A stretch of DNA of 64,000 nt, from NCBI RefSeq assembly GCF_000004075.3, contig NC_026660.2, positions 1,054,001 to 1,118,000 of the forward strand, in the 5' to 3' direction. Under the pieces are notes generated by a model, which was not told the origin of the DNA, made no database searches, and worked only from the letters and a program-made list of their open reading frames with translations. Position numbers and translations under genes: made by a program. The stretch's first letter is position 1, and each line of letters begins with the position of its first letter. This DNA is from Cucumis sativus. Its lineage: Eukaryota > Streptophyta > Magnoliopsida > Cucurbitales > Cucurbitaceae. Positions 1 to 13,600 of this stretch are shown here, piece by piece.

Positions 1-3000
1 ATTAGATGGAGAAACTAGCTACATATTAGGTTAAAAAGTAGACCGATATTTGTGAAATACGTCCTAAACTTTCGTCCACAAAATTTCTAGATCATATATA
101 ATATTAGGTGGTTATGATTATTTTGTGATTGCTTATTATTGATAAAAAAAAATTTGTAATTATTAGTTGAGTATATATAAATTTAACAAGGTGTTAAATA
201 GATTATAAAGGTTGATCCAGGAATACATATTAAACTTTGGAGTTGATGAAGTTAAGGTGGAAGGTTAAAGTATTTTGATAGCATAAAGTAATTGTATACT
301 ATCAAATCCTTCATGAGGAAAATATATAAATCAAATGAAATTAGAAACAAAATGCTACAAAAGATGGGGCAACTCAAAACCTTCATTTTCTCAATACTTA
401 CTTTGGTTTTTGATGTTAATTAAACTAAACTAAAATATAAACTCAACTTAAAATTAAAATTAAATGGAAAGCGAACCCCTTTTAAAATAAAGTAAAATGA
501 ATCAAACAATTTGATCAAATTTTCGATTAATAATTATCGCTTCTTTTTCCAAATAAGTTATGGATATTACTACTAGTATTTGTTTTCATAGTAAACTAAA
601 TAGATATATATATATATTTTTATGGTTTATGATGTTGGAATCTTAGCTAATTAAATAATCACTCTAATAATATTCTTAATCCCTTCCTGATGGCATCAGT
701 GAACACGGAAGTTACTTCAATTGCAAAACAAGAGTCTGTTTATTTTGTGAGATCTTCGAATTGAGCAGTTGGAGATGGAATACTAGGAATCCTCTGTACT
801 CTTTTTTTTTTCTTTTTGAACTTATTCATTTATGCTGTTTGATTTTTTAAGATGCTTTGATACCCGTACGAAGTTCATGACTTAGAAAGTGTTGCCCTTT
901 GTCAACGAGATTGGCAAAGGAATTGTAGGAAGGTAGATCAGAAGGGATGAAGGTCAATTGGGTTTAGAACTTTAAGAACACAGTTTGGTAGTCCATTTTC
1001 GAGCACCCTTTTAGAGCGAGCGGTTTTTGAATAGTTCTATGGACTTGGTTCTGTCTACAGCTTTTAAACACTTTACTCTTTCTTACTTAGTTTTGAAATT
1101 GGAAATCTCTATTGTACTCACTTTTAGGTGCTTTATTTGATTATGTCGATGAAGAAATTGTTTCTTATCTAAAGAAACGAAGAAGTTTGATCAAATAGAG
1201 TTGGTATCACTTCAATCTAAAATAAGTCCACCATGTTTAAAAGTATGGTAACTTTTTCATTTTTCAAATTGTTTTTGCTTGTCCTCTTTCTTCAGATTTA
1301 ACAATGAGTTGTGCTAGTTTATAACTAGGTCTGTTACAGCTCAAATGATTTAAGTTTATAAAAGTGCAAGTATATAACTTAAAGGTTATAATATTTTAGT
1401 TATCTCATCTAAAATGTCTCAGATTCCAATTCATCTGCCTTCCTGCTATGTGATGATCTTAAAAGGAAAAAGAACACCAATTGTAAAGCCAAGGAAAAAG
1501 AGTTCTTGTCTTTTTTTCAATTATTTACCAAACCATCCGAACTCCAAAAGACTGGCTCCCACTTCGAATCTGTCGAGAAATGTTGCCTAAATTCATCATG
1601 ATATTGTTAGTTTATGAGGAGGGTCCACCTTTCCCTCCATAATCCTTGTCGTCATTATTGCCACATTATAGTGAATATTCCATAGGATTTTGTGATACCC
1701 TCAGTTCTCCTCGTTGCAAATTCCCTTTTAGATTTCCATTCAAATCAGCCTATTGAAAACGTATACGATCACGCGGCCGATGGTTCAACTTTTTTCAAGC
1801 TTCAATTCCAAAAATTTGTCCTCATTTCAACAGATGACACAGATCTTAATCTTTTCACCATCTCCAATACTTTCCCCTTTCAATGGTTTCCTCCATAACT
1901 TGTGTTTTCAGAGTCATTGTGTCTTGATCCTCTGTTTCTCTTGGGTGTTCAATATGTTGATTTGTTAGCCATTTTCATTTTGGGTGTTACAGGGAGGGAG
2001 CAGAGATGGAGGAAAAAGATAATTTGTTGTTCAAGACAACATGTGTGGGATAAATCATTGCTTCAAAGCAATAGTGGGTTTAGAAAAATTAGAGCTTCCA
2101 ATTCAACAGCAGGAAGTTATGGCGGATCTGCTGAGATATCTAAAGGTCAACCGCTGGCATGGATTTCCACATGGCCAAACAAACAGGTTAGTAACTTACA
2201 ATTTGCAGCAATCCCCAACCTTTCTCTCTCCATAATTTCAAATGATCCTTATTTATTTTTTGTTTCCTCACCATTACGTTTCTCAGATGCTGATGATGCC
2301 TTTTAGTAAGGTCAACTCCAAATTTTGCATATCCCACACTCTTCTCAATTAAGTTTGCAATTACTTTTTATAACTTATTCAAAGACCCGCAAAATAAAAA
2401 TAAAACTTTATATATTCTATAGATTTTCTCAAAAGAAAAAAAAAAAGAAAAAGAAAAAGAAAATTGAATATAAATGTTTTCCGGTGTGTTTATATATACT
2501 GACTTTTTGAAAAAACAAAATCCATCCATTTGGCTTATCTAACATTACATTTGGTTGAAGGTGGTGAAGAAGAAGAATGAGGATAAGGAAAAAAAAATAG
2601 ATCAAACACATATTCATAACTTCACTCAACCATGACATTACCAAAAAAGTCATTTCACATTTTTCTTAAAGAATGAGTTTGTCATGTTATTAGTTGTTCT
2701 TTTAGAAGCCTATATTTTAATTGCATTTTTTTTTAAATGGTTTATCTAAGTAAAGTAATCAATGGTAGAACTGCACTCACAAGCAATGACTTTAATGGTA
2801 GAATTTTGGACATACTCCAAACTATAGCTTTTGATCTCAATTAGCCAATAAAATCTATCTAAGTGAACTTATATTAATATATATTAATAGACTTGGAGAA
2901 ATTATTTTAAAAAACAAAACTGTTAGAAAATATTTATAAATATAACAAAATTATGTAGATGGATAAAAATAAAATAAAATTTAAAAATTGAGTAGATTTT

Positions 3001-3100
3001 ATATAGAAATGTAGTTAAACAAAATTAATATAGAAGGTGTGAGTTAACTAAAAGAAAAAATTAATATGAAAGACGCAATCAGTAACAAAATGAAGAGAAA
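1..3100. other. AT-rich intergenic DNA, no confident gene
   Basis: AT-rich sequence with many short open frames, all interrupted. Slightly more GC-balanced stretches lie at about 690-1050 and 1610-2190, and the second ends in an exon-like segment listed separately. A purine-rich run lies near 2431-2462. I see no protein family I recognise and no RNA gene. Confidence 0.6.
1977..2187 (+). other. exon-like segment of unknown origin
   Basis: The segment stays open in two frames and ends at a good donor (CAG followed by GTTAGT, donor at 2188). One frame reads a basic, Ser/Asn-rich stretch containing QHVWDKSLLQSN and WISTWPNKQ. The other contains MADLLRYLKVNRWHGFPHG. No convincing upstream exon with an ATG, and no following exon, could be joined. 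It may be an exon of a non-coding transcript, a remnant of a dead gene, or part of a gene whose other exons I cannot see. I do not recognise either reading. Confidence 0.25.
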
Positions 3101-3170
3101 TAGGAAAAGAGTAAGTTACGGTCACAATCTCAACGCATTTTCCTATTGCTTTAAAAACTCTCTCTTTGTG

Positions 3171-3214
3171 TGGAGAGAGAGAGATTTGCAGAGAGAGAGA
3201 GAGAGAGAGAGAGT
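3171..3214. repeat. (GA)n microsatellite in the 5' leader
   Basis: Two GA blocks interrupted by TTTGCA, about 300 bp before the start codon of the nucleotide-sugar transporter gene and probably inside its 5' UTR. GA/CT tracts of this kind are common in plant leaders and can bind GAGA-binding BBR/BPC proteins; a role here is inference. Confidence 0.8.
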
Positions 3215-3518
3215 GATTCCTCATCGGTGAGGTCATCCTCAAAACTCCACCTTTACACCAGTTTAACGCTGCTTCCATTTTCTTTCTGTTTCTTTCTTTC
3301 TCCTTTAACGCTTCCTTTCTACTTCACTTTTCTCTTTATTATTTCGAACAAACTCACTCACCCCATTCTCTATTGATCCATTCCTCTCATACATTCCAAT
3401 GCCCAGATCCCTCCATCGTCATCACCATCACCATCTTCTTCTTCACTTAACTTAGTCCTCGATTTTTCCTTGATATTATTTACAGACTCAGCCTTGTCAT
3501 CAATACCCACCTCCCAAA

Positions 3519-6231
3519 ATGAAGGGTACGAGTCGTTTCTTCACGATCGGCCTTGTTGCCGCTTGGTATTCCTCCAACATTGGGGTTCTCTTGCTCAACA
3601 AGTATTTGCTCTCCAACTATGGTTTCAAGTACCCGATCTTCCTCACCATGTGCCACATGACCGCCTGTTCTTTGCTCAGCTACATTGCAATTGCTTGGTT
3701 GAAGCTCGTTCCTCTCCAGACTATTCGATCTCGCGTTCAATTCTTTAAGATCTCTGCACTCAGCTTCATCTTCTGCATCTCTGTTGTCTTTGGTAACATT
3801 TCGCTTCGTTATCTTCCCGTCTCTTTCAACCAAGCTATTGGAGCCACCACCCCCTTTTTCACCGCTGTTTTTGCTTACCTGATGACCTTGAAGCGGGAGG
3901 CTTGGCTCACTTATGTCACGCTCATTCCTGTCGTCACTGGGGTTATCATTGCCAGCGGGGTATGAACTCTTCTTTTTCTTTATTTTCCCACTAATTTCTT
4001 TCTTATTCTTTGCTTGCCTAATTGCTGTCCTGTTTTATTACTTTCAATTATGGGGTTCTTTATGAGGAATTTAATGCTCTTATTCTTTTTGTTTGACTTG
4101 AAATTGGTAGTTTTAACGGTGAAACAGTTCCTTACCTAATACCTACCGTTTGTTGCGCTCTTTCCACTATACCCAAAGATGTACGTATGTATTCTGGAGT
4201 GGAAGTAGATGCTTTCTGTTCCGCGTTTTACAATTTTGACTGGGTATATCGTTATGGGAGTGGAAGTAGAAGGTTTATTTTCCACTTTTTACAATTTTGC
4301 CTGGGTATATCGTTATGGGAGTGGAAAACTACTATTTCGACATGGGGTTTCGGTAATCATATATTTGGACTTGAGCTGAGATTGTTTCTTAGCTCATTGT
4401 GTGAGTTTAATGAAGATTCCTAGTCTTTATGTTTGTTGGATAAGGGTAAGATAAAATTGATGCTCCGTGTGTGTTTGTGTTTATTTAATCAGTCTTTTAA
4501 CAGTGTTAAGTTTCTCAATTTCTTATCTGGTTTCATTTTGTTCTATTGTATTGTCAATATAGTATGAAATTAAAGAGAGCACATGCTTTGTCTCTTACAT
4601 TTTATTATCATGGCAACAGGGTGAACCAAGCTTCCATCTATTTGGGTTTCTGATATGTGTTGCAGCTACCGCTGCAAGAGCTCTCAAATCTGTACTTCAA
4701 GGAATTTTGCTTTCTGCAGATGGGTATGGATATTTCTTAAATTTCACTCTTCTATTTAATATCATTGTACTTCTTTTTTTCTTTTTTAAACGGTAAATTT
4801 CTAACATTTAATGTTCCTATACGGCCTTTGATCTTATACAGAGAGAAGTTGAATTCCATGAATCTTCTTTTGTATATGGCTCCTATGGCTGTTGTTTTCT
4901 TGCTTCCTGCAACACTTATCATGGAACATAATGTGGTTGGTATCACACTAGCGCTTGCTAGAGATGATATCAAGATCATCTGGTACCTTCTTTTCAATTC
5001 GTCGCTAGCATATTTTGTAAACCTGACCAATTTTCTGGTCACGAAACACACCAGTGCGCTGACCCTTCAGGTATATTTCCATTTTGGTTGTGTGCTGATG
5101 CTTTGCTACTGTTCATAATATGCCTGGATTGAAGTTAATTTATATGGAATCATATCTTTAAAAAAGACGAACTTGTTCACGGCTTAACTTTCTATATTCT
5201 TGGTTGATTTGAGATTGACTGCATTGTTAAAAAAAAAAAAAAAAAACAAAAAGAATTTGCATTGTTGAAGTGAAACATGATTATTCAGGTTCCTTGTGAG
5301 TGGGCAAAGGGTTTTACTTATAAACTAATAAATTGTGATGAATTTAACTATTCACTATATTCGTAGTACTTTTTCTGTGTATGGGGCTCTCTCCCTATGA
5401 TTGTAAAATTTGAAATCAAGATCTTCTGCTTTAATAAATTAAAAGCATAAGCAGATAAAAATAGTATAGTAAATTTAATCATCTGAAATATTTGTCAAGT
5501 CTTTATTTTGATTAGTTGTTTGTATTTGGGCAACTGTCCTAGCTTTATCCTATTGCTGAGGCAGGTCCCAGATGGTTTTCAATTGCTCATCTGTAGGGAC
5601 TTATTTTTTCATATCGAATGAAGGGGGGAACTTATTCTGATTTCCTCTTATAACCACTCACCTACTTTCTAATGACCTAGCGTGGGTAAAAGGATTTCAC
5701 TTGTAGGGATCAACCTCCATATTTTTTAAACTTTGATCTTTAGTTTGTGAGTATTGTTAGATCCCACAGTTTTTAAAGGCCTTGAAATGTTCTTAACCCT
5801 AATATTTAACTTAGTAGGTAACCATTATTTAGTGATTAGAAATACAAGTATCAAACGAGAATTAACTTGATGATCATATCTTTGTAGCCTCAAGTCAAGC
5901 ATTGATATACCCCATTTTTCTGCCAATTATATGACAAATAAAACGCTAAAGGGCTATGCGTTTGTTTGCAGCAACCGTGTCATTTTGTAGAAAAATACAG
6001 ATGTCCTATCAATGTCAGGTACACACATGTACCTTCAGAATGTTCTAAGAATTCTCATTTCTTTTCTGTCTCTTTCAGGTACTAGGAAATGCAAAAGGAG
6101 CCGTAGCTGTCGTTGTTTCCATTTTAATCTTTAGAAACCCTGTCTCTGTTACCGGAATGTTCGGTTATACACTCACAGTTATGGGAGTCATTCTCTACAG
6201 CGAAGCAAAGAAACGAGCAAATAAAAGTTGA
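3519..6231 (+). CDS. TPT-domain nucleotide-sugar transporter (UUAT / At3g11320-like)
   Basis: Four exons: 3519-3959, 4620-4723, 4842-5070 and 6079-6231, all with GT-AG borders, giving 927 nt and 308 aa. This is the usual length for the At3g11320/At5g05820 group of the NST/TPT family. The protein is almost wholly hydrophobic, with about ten membrane helices. It carries the family blocks [13 protein letters not shown] and LKREAW in exon 1, [14 protein letters not shown] in exon 2, [12 protein letters not shown] and [16 protein letters not shown] in exon 3 and over the exon 3/4 join, then [24 protein letters not shown] in part, and a short Lys/Arg-rich tail. Relatives sit in the Golgi membrane and exchange nucleotide sugars such as UDP-uronic acids for UMP, feeding pectin and hemicellulose synthesis; the exact substrate here is inferred only. 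The ATG was chosen because the family begins MK-x-x-(R/T)FF at this point. Intron 1 holds a 61 bp tandem duplication. Confidence 0.93.
4196..4317. repeat. 61 bp tandem duplication in transporter intron 1
   Basis: Two adjacent copies (4196-4256 and 4257-4317), both starting GGAGTGGAAGTAGA and ending GGGTATATCGTTATG, with about ten differences between them. The first bases of a third copy follow at 4318. The repeat lies wholly inside the intron between exons 1 and 2. Confidence 0.9.
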
Positions 6232-6598
6232 CCAAACCAAAACTCAAAGTGAGTTGCCATTGTTTGTTTTGTTTCCGAATCAAATGGGAAATCTACTTGC
6301 AGCAAAGGGCACCAATGCTTATTAGTGCCATAAAATTTTTTGCCCTTTGTTTTTATGTTTGCCTTTTTTTTACTCAGAAGCATAGAAAAAAAAGGCTTCT
6401 TCTATATTGTATTAGCAACAAAGGGGGGAATAGTTTAGGAATAGAAAGTTCAAAATAAGTGAGACAACGTAAGTCTGTAACTCAGGTTGAGCTATGGAGG
6501 AATATTATCATTCTTTCAGGATCAGGAGAAGGCATTGTATAATTGGATGGCTACACAATCATTTTTCTATTAACATTTGTTATATTTGTTAATTAATG

Positions 6599-6621
6599 AA
6601 AAAAAAAAAAAAAAAAAAAAA
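6599..6621. repeat. poly-A tract after the transporter 3' UTR
   Basis: About 23 consecutive A residues, some 370 bp after the stop codon, in an AT-rich context suitable for polyadenylation. Confidence 0.85.
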
Positions 6622-8394
6622 CCATCACTCTCTTGCTGTCTCTCCCAGCCCCTCCTGCCAACGCTTTAGGCTCACTTTCTCTCATAATTCAAACTTGATT
6701 TCAATGGTGACGCTTTGACGTTCACAATAATACAGAAAAAATAAGGATCAGAGGGAAATCTGGAACCAATTGGGGAAATGTAGAGCTAAAGCACCAGCAA
6801 ATAAACAAATAATTCTAAAAACTAATAAGCTTTTTCCCCATGATTTTAACATATGGCCATTTTTTTGTTTGTTTGAGTTCGATGGCACATGGAGGTTGGA
6901 GTATTGAGGGAGGTTGAGTATTGAGTAGAATCATACTTCTAACTTTTTGATCAAGAGTATTAGTTGAATTATACTAGGTTGGCAGCTTGCACAAACTTTT
7001 TAGAATCACTTTTTCAAAAATGTTAAAAGACTTAAAAGTGTTCGTCCAAATAGCAAAAATAGAAATATTTCAAAGTTAATTGGTCAATGAGAATGACAAT
7101 GATGATGCTATTCTTGGTAACAACGCAAAATAAAGGCTTACTCGGTTGGATATGTTTGATTGTTTCACCATCACCTAAACTCTTTAATGTGTATGAAACA
7201 ATCCAGCCAACACTTTCAACTATCCTCACCCATGGCCAATTTCCTTTTTCATGACGGTTGCCTATCAACTTTTCTTTTGTTGGTCATTTTTCTGTGATCG
7301 TTGACTTATTATTTTTTGTTGTTTTGTGATAATTGTTATTGGTCAACTTTTGTCAATCATTTTTCTGTGACTATTATCGGTCAACATCTGATTATCATTT
7401 TATAGTGACTGTTCCATTCACCTTAAACCAACATCCTCGATGATCATTGTCGAACTGTCAAACTGCTCCACGGACAAATTCTATATGTGTATGTGTGTAT
7501 ATATATTCTACTCTATTACAAATCAAACAAATTTTTACCTAATAACACTTTTTTTTTTTGTCAAACACTTGTTTTCTTTTCCAGGAGTTTTTTAAAAAAA
7601 CATGTATTTTTTAAAAATATTTTTTTATCAAGTTATTCCAAACCAACCCTAAGTAAATTATGCACACTGGCCATTGAGATTTACCCTTATTCATTATTTA
7701 CAAAAATGTCTACTGAAAAAAAGAGCTTGATTAGAATAAATTTGTTTGTTTTAACTCACTTTTAAAATCATTTTTTAGCATTAACTTGTGCATGGCATCA
7801 CTCACTTCCCTCACAAAATTGTGGTTACACTTTCCCTTTTTCTTCACATTTTATTTCTAGCCCACAATATCTGCAGCTTGGTCTTTATAATCAAATCTCA
7901 CTCCATGGTATATATTCAATGATCACGTGTTAGTTCCCATATATCATAATATCACATTGCCGAAAAAATCATTCCAGAATATGTTTCATCCCACCTTATG
8001 GTGTCCATTAGAAGAGAAATCTCTTTTTGTTGGGTACTCAATATGCAGCTTTTTGGGCTACAGGATGAAAAAAAAACCTTACAGCAAGATCAAGAGAGTT
8101 CCTATTCTCGCCATAAATACTTTTTCGTGCACGGAAACACAATGCATAATGCTCAAAACATGCAAATATGCAAGTCCTGAAAACAATATATAAGGTTTGC
8201 ACCTCAAATATCGATCAAATTCAACAGTTTGCCCAAATAAACACATGAGCCGAAATGATGGTAAACATATATATTTTTCCTTTACCCTTCTTTCCCATCT
8301 CAATACCATAAAAATTTAAGTTAAACACATTCATGTAAAATAGAGAGTTAAGTCCGAAACCGTGAATGATGATGATGATATAAGAATTGGAACT
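6622..8394. other. intergenic DNA
   Basis: Convergent space between the transporter gene and the WLIM2 gene. AT-rich, with T and A runs near 7550-7630. At about 7250-7450 there are imperfect repeats of a TTTTTCTGTGATCGTTGAC / TTATTGGTCAAC-like phrase. No gene seen. The last few hundred bases probably contain the WLIM2 3' UTR. Confidence 0.6.
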
Positions 8395-9908
8395 TTAAGC
8401 TTCAGGAACCGGGGCAGCGGAGCGCTTCATGGATGCAGACTTGATCAGGTGGTTGTAGCTTCCCTTTTCCTTGAAAAGCTGAGAGAAGTGGTGTTTGCAA
8501 TATAGAATACCCTCTAATGCTGCATAGTTTGATGGGGATAAAGCACACCCTCCATGAGAGCACTTAAAACAGGACTTGTGATAGGATTGGCTTTCAACCG
8601 TTACCTGCAAGTATTTTTAATAACAAATTCATATAATCCTCTATAAAACTATCTACTGTTTTTTCTGAAAGTAATATGAGATGAATATTTGAATGTATGC
8701 AACTAAGAATATTCACTGATCCCAAATGACACTGTTCAAATTTTGTATCACAGCTTTATAGCAAAACTTATAAATATTTTTAACATTGAACCCAACTAAT
8801 TAGTCTGCTCCAACAGATGTTCCCTCTTCCTTTTGTTGAAGGGGAAGAAGGGGACAATGAATTATTTGTCAAGATCTCAGTAGGTGGTTTACCTTCTCTA
8901 ATGGATAGACAGTTTTGCCACAAGTAGCACATTTGTCTTGAGTACCAGAAAACATGCCAGCAGCTTTGCTAGGTGACCTAGTCTGCAACATGTTAGTGGT
9001 TACAAGAATCAGAGGCAATACACAGCATAATTTTATCTACTTGGAGAGAGCTCCCAAATATCAAATTACAATTGATTACAACAGGAAATTACCAGCTCTG
9101 GGGTTAACTTCTCAGCTGACTTGGCAGCTGTTGAAAATAACACTCAAAAACAATTAAACATGTGAAAGCAAAATTTTTGCGAAGTGAAACATAAATCTAA
9201 CTGAAAGAAGATCAAAACGTACGTGATTGGAAATTTTTGTTGAAATTGCCAGTCTCTTTGAAGAGCTGCTCAAAATGAGGCTTACAATACAGAACACCTT
9301 CCATTGAAGAATAATTGCTCAGCTGAAGGCAAGCAGAGGCCAGTGTTATAAACAGTAAGATAAAGTTCCATCTTTAAAATAAAAACCACCATCCAATCCT
9401 TGTAGAAAATCTCTTGCTATTGTTCAAATCAAGATCAGGAGTTATTGTATTTAATATTTTACCTCCTTTGAACAGTTAAACTATACTTGGGAACATTTGA
9501 TATGTAGGTTGTGATAGATATACTTGAGGCAGAGGTTAATACCACAATCAAATATCCTTTAAAAATTAGTTTGGCAAGAGCAGAAAGCATATCAAGAATA
9601 CGTGTATAAGAATATCTATATGCATTATAACCAATAAACTTAAACTTATAAATTTAGTTGTCAATTAACATGGTATAGCTATCAGAGTTTCTAAAACACA
9701 TACAAAAGAATAAATATATCTTAACCCTTTGGTTCAAAGATGAGAATCCAACTCAAAACATACAAAGCAATACCTTTAGGGTCCCTTTGCAGTGGCTGCA
9801 TTTGAAGCAAGATTTATGGTAGGAAACTCCATCAGCAGAGAGCTGCTCTACAGGGTAGACAGTCTTCTCACAGGCCTTGCACTTTTGTTGTGTGCCAATG
9901 AAAGACAT
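8395..9908 (-). CDS. WLIM2: WLIM2-type LIM-domain protein
   Basis: Five exons on the minus strand: 9908-9774, 9322-9223, 9127-9093, 8982-8893 and 8604-8395, giving 570 nt and 189 aa. All junctions are GT-AG and in phase, including the 35-nt third exon. It has two LIM zinc fingers. LIM1 has C10/C13/H31/C34 and C37/C40/C58/H61. LIM2 has C108/C111/H129/C132 and C135/C140/C156/H159, with the plant-specific C-x4-C spacing. The start MSFIGTQQKCKACEKTVYPVE, in the 9908-9844 region, and the tail KEKGSYNHLIKSASMKR match the WLIM2a/b group rather than WLIM1. Plant LIM proteins of this type bind and bundle actin filaments and can shuttle to the nucleus. A CT-rich 5' leader appears to lie upstream, with a donor near 10333 and an acceptor shortly before the ATG, so a 5' UTR intron is likely. 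Confidence 0.94.
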
Positions 9909-10610
9909 AGCTAAGCCCTTGGAATTAGATCTGACCCTTTTTCACCCAACCAATCAAGATGACAAGCAATCCCCAACTCTCAAACCTAAGTTCCTTTCTC
10001 TGTTTTGTTAGATCACAATCATAAAAAAACTACATTAATCAAACTAAACACAGATACCCTTCAAATCAACTTCTGTTTCATGAAGAAGAAAATGCAAAAA
10101 AAAAAAATATAATAATAATAAAAAATCCACCAGAGAGAGATTAACTTAAACTCCCGATCCCATTCAAGATTAGATCATGATATTCCAACAAAACAAACAT
10201 GAACCTGAAGCCAATAAACGCACCCAGAACCAACACTGTTTAACAACAAAGATCTTAAAGACGAGAAATCAATCGTGATCTTGGGAGTTGGGAGCTGGAA
10301 ATGTGAAACAAAACGGAGTTAAAATCACAAACCTGAGATAAGAACTTGGAAAAACGGTGGATCTGTAAACGAAAAGGGCCAAAACAAAGAACCCAGAAGC
10401 GAATTCGTGGGAGAAATCGAAGGTGGGGAAAGGGTCGAGAGGAGAAAGGAAGAAAGATCGAGGGAAGAAGAGAAAAACAAGTAAAGGGATTGGATTGGAC
10501 CCCCTTTTTGGCGCAGCGTAGTGGGAGTTTTATGTTCGAATTTGGGATTAATAATAAAGAGAAAAATTAAAGAAAGATTTTTATTGATTAATGTAATCTG
10601 ATTACAACGC
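9909..10610 (-). other. probable 5' leader and leader intron of WLIM2
   Basis: Reading the minus strand, a CT-rich leader covers about 10600-10334 and ends at a CTCAG/GTTTGT donor (GT at 10332-10331). A plausible acceptor (GGGTCAG) lies about 20-30 bases before the ATG. The acceptor is weak in pyrimidines, so its exact position is uncertain. Open frames on both strands here are low-complexity. Confidence 0.5.
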
Positions 10611-13600
10611 ATTAGAAGAAATAATTAAAAAGGAAGAACAGAAAAGAAGATAAAGATCAGGTTGGCAAGAAAGAATTGTGACCCACCATTAATTTTGGCT
10701 TCTTCAACCACTGAGTTATAGCTGTTACCACCACGCGCCTCCTCCAGACGCCATTGCCATGGCTCTTCCTTCTTCGCTGTAACCCCCAAAATATTCAACC
10801 GTTGACCCTTTCAACCTGGACCCCATCCATTATATATAGTATAATATACATATGTGTATACATATATACATATATACACATATATGTATGTTCTTCACTT
10901 CTTCATTTTTCTTCTCATGTTTATTGTTTTTCCAGCTTTGCAACAGACTTTTTTACTTTTAAGAATTAAAATTGTATGATAGTTTAGTTAGTTAAGATTT
11001 TTTTTTCTTTTGAGACATAGTCGGTCAAGATATTAATGACTTAAACTTTTGTGTTTATGTTCATGATGTTATATTTTTAAAAGTTCAAAAATAAATTAGC
11101 TTATTAAGATACTTTACTTTTCCATTTCAAAATTAATTTTCCATTTAATGTTTCCCAATATCAACTTAATTGATTTTGTCTGTTTCTTTCCTTCCATGCA
11201 AAAAATGAAACCAAAAAGTATAAAATGGGATGATAAGTACTAACACGGCAAACATCTCAATATTTAATACAATTGAATCTTCAATTTCTAGACAAAATTA
11301 TTCTAAAGCTAAACTCAAATTAGTTAGAGAAATTGAGTTGTTTCACGAGGGATTTATAATTTGTATTTTGTAAGTTTTTTTTTGGTCATTAAAGTTCTAG
11401 ATTATGTTCTTGGTTATTTTGTTCAAGGTTGTTTACATTAAGAGGGGAGGAGAATAAAGTACTTTAAGAACTTTTTTTTAATATAGTAGCTAGTTTGATC
11501 GTGTTGTATTTTATGTATAACGAAAGCTAATGCACTAGTGACTTTCAAACAATATTATTATACATAAAAGTAGTTGAAGAATAAAAATATTTTAAAAGCA
11601 TATGCACAAATATCCTTATCAAACTTTTATTATTGAATTTAAATGGACTAATTTAAAACTTTTATAAAATGTTGAAGATTTTTTATTTTTATTATTACAA
11701 TAATTGAGGTAGAGGATTTGAATTATGAATGCAACACCGTTAAATGTCAATTGAACTAAATTTTTGATTAGTTTTAAAGAAAAATAAATCAACCTTGTTA
11801 GTCAATTTTTACCTATACAAAAATATCATGACTTCATTAAATAAAAGTCTAACACAATAGATCTCATTTTTGTTTACAAAGAATTCACGATTTTGAATGC
11901 TTTTAATTATGGGATGAAAATCAAACTATTAATCCCAAATTCTCTAAATGTTTATTATCAACTAATAGGTTGGATCAATTAGAAGTGAAGGTTAAGGTAT
12001 TTAAGGATTTACATTTTAATATGCATTTCAATTTTTATTTATTAATAGCTTCTAATAAAAATAATATGGAAGAGAATAATATTGAACATGGAACCAACTA
12101 TAATGAAAAGTCAAATGGATGTTGAAAATATCTAACTTTTAATTGGAAGGAATAAATATAAAAGAAAGAATGGAAAGATGAAGACAGTTGTGTGTTTATA
12201 TACTAACAATAATACTTTACATTATATATAAAATGGGCAGAGTGGAAATCTTCATGTTCGATATTGTCCCTTATCTTTAGATATCTATCTACTATATAAA
12301 TAGTTGTTCTACCATTTATGATAATAGAATGTCTAACGAACCAAACATAAATGTGTTTGATCATACAATGCTATACGATTTCATGAAAAAAGATTGTTTG
12401 GTATTTAATTTATGAAACTAAGTTTGATAATCATAAAATTAAATAATAAATATCAGTCAATATATTGATAAAAAATATATTATACTTTTAATGGTAAATA
12501 TTTAAAAGTTGCATAGTTTATAATTAAAACAAGTGGTCTTTTACAAAATATAACAAAATGGTAAAATATTTATATTGTATAGAACAATTTTAAAAACAAA
12601 AAAAAAATCATGAGTCCACAATGAAAAATACAAAAAATGACCCGCGATTAATTGATCATTCGAGTGCGTCATATATTTGGCTAAATGACTTTTTTTCAAG
12701 ATTATTTGGTACACGGTCGTCAATATCTCAACTATTTTTTCGAAGATTGTTTATATTTGTTAGATATGGTTGTAGTCAAATCTAAATGTGTATTAATATC
12801 CAACTATTTTTATTCAAGTGTACCAAGATTTTTTATATTTAGTATACAATCCTAGACAACCAAATAACAATTTGAAAAAAATAAAAGAAAGGTAGACATT
12901 TTATATTTGGTATACGATCTTAAACCAAATAACGGTTTGAAAAAAAAATAAAAGAAAAAAAAGACAATGGAAATGGTAAGAAAAATTGGAGAAAAAATAA
13001 AAAGAAATGACAAACTTGAAAAATTTTAAAAAAATTTGGTGACCTTTTAATTTTGTTACATCTATTATAAATATTTGGATGTTTTTGTTATATTTATGAA
13101 AATTTCATTTAAAACTAATTAATTAATATATTTAAAAGCACATCAAATGAATTATGGTTGAATTTAAAATTTTGACAAATTAAATTATGCAAAACACAAG
13201 CTCAAGTCCATAATGAAAATTATAGATGGACATAACCCAATTTAAGTTCGTGGTGAAAATTTAGTCTCAAGTTAAAAGTTCAAGTCCATAAAGTAATTAG
13301 GTCCAAGTCCACCTAAATGGTAAGTGCCAATTCATATACGAAATGAGAAATTTGGCGAATATCAAACTTCAATGACTATCAATTACAATTACCCTATCAC
13401 ATATGTATTATTAGACATAATGTTTTAGCACAATAAATAACAAGAAGTAATAGAATAAACTGAGTCGAGTGCAAATTGATGTGTGTGCAAGGGAGAATTT
13501 GCTAATGGAAAGAAAAGTTCAGTAATTGAAATAGTTCAGCAATGCCAATTCAATGCTTTTATGTTAGCCATACTAAACAAAGACTCACAAATAGTCAAAT

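Noticed and set aside
3480..3833. 117-codon minus-strand frame
   Set aside because: Antisense shadow of exon 1 of the transporter gene; charged and without motif.
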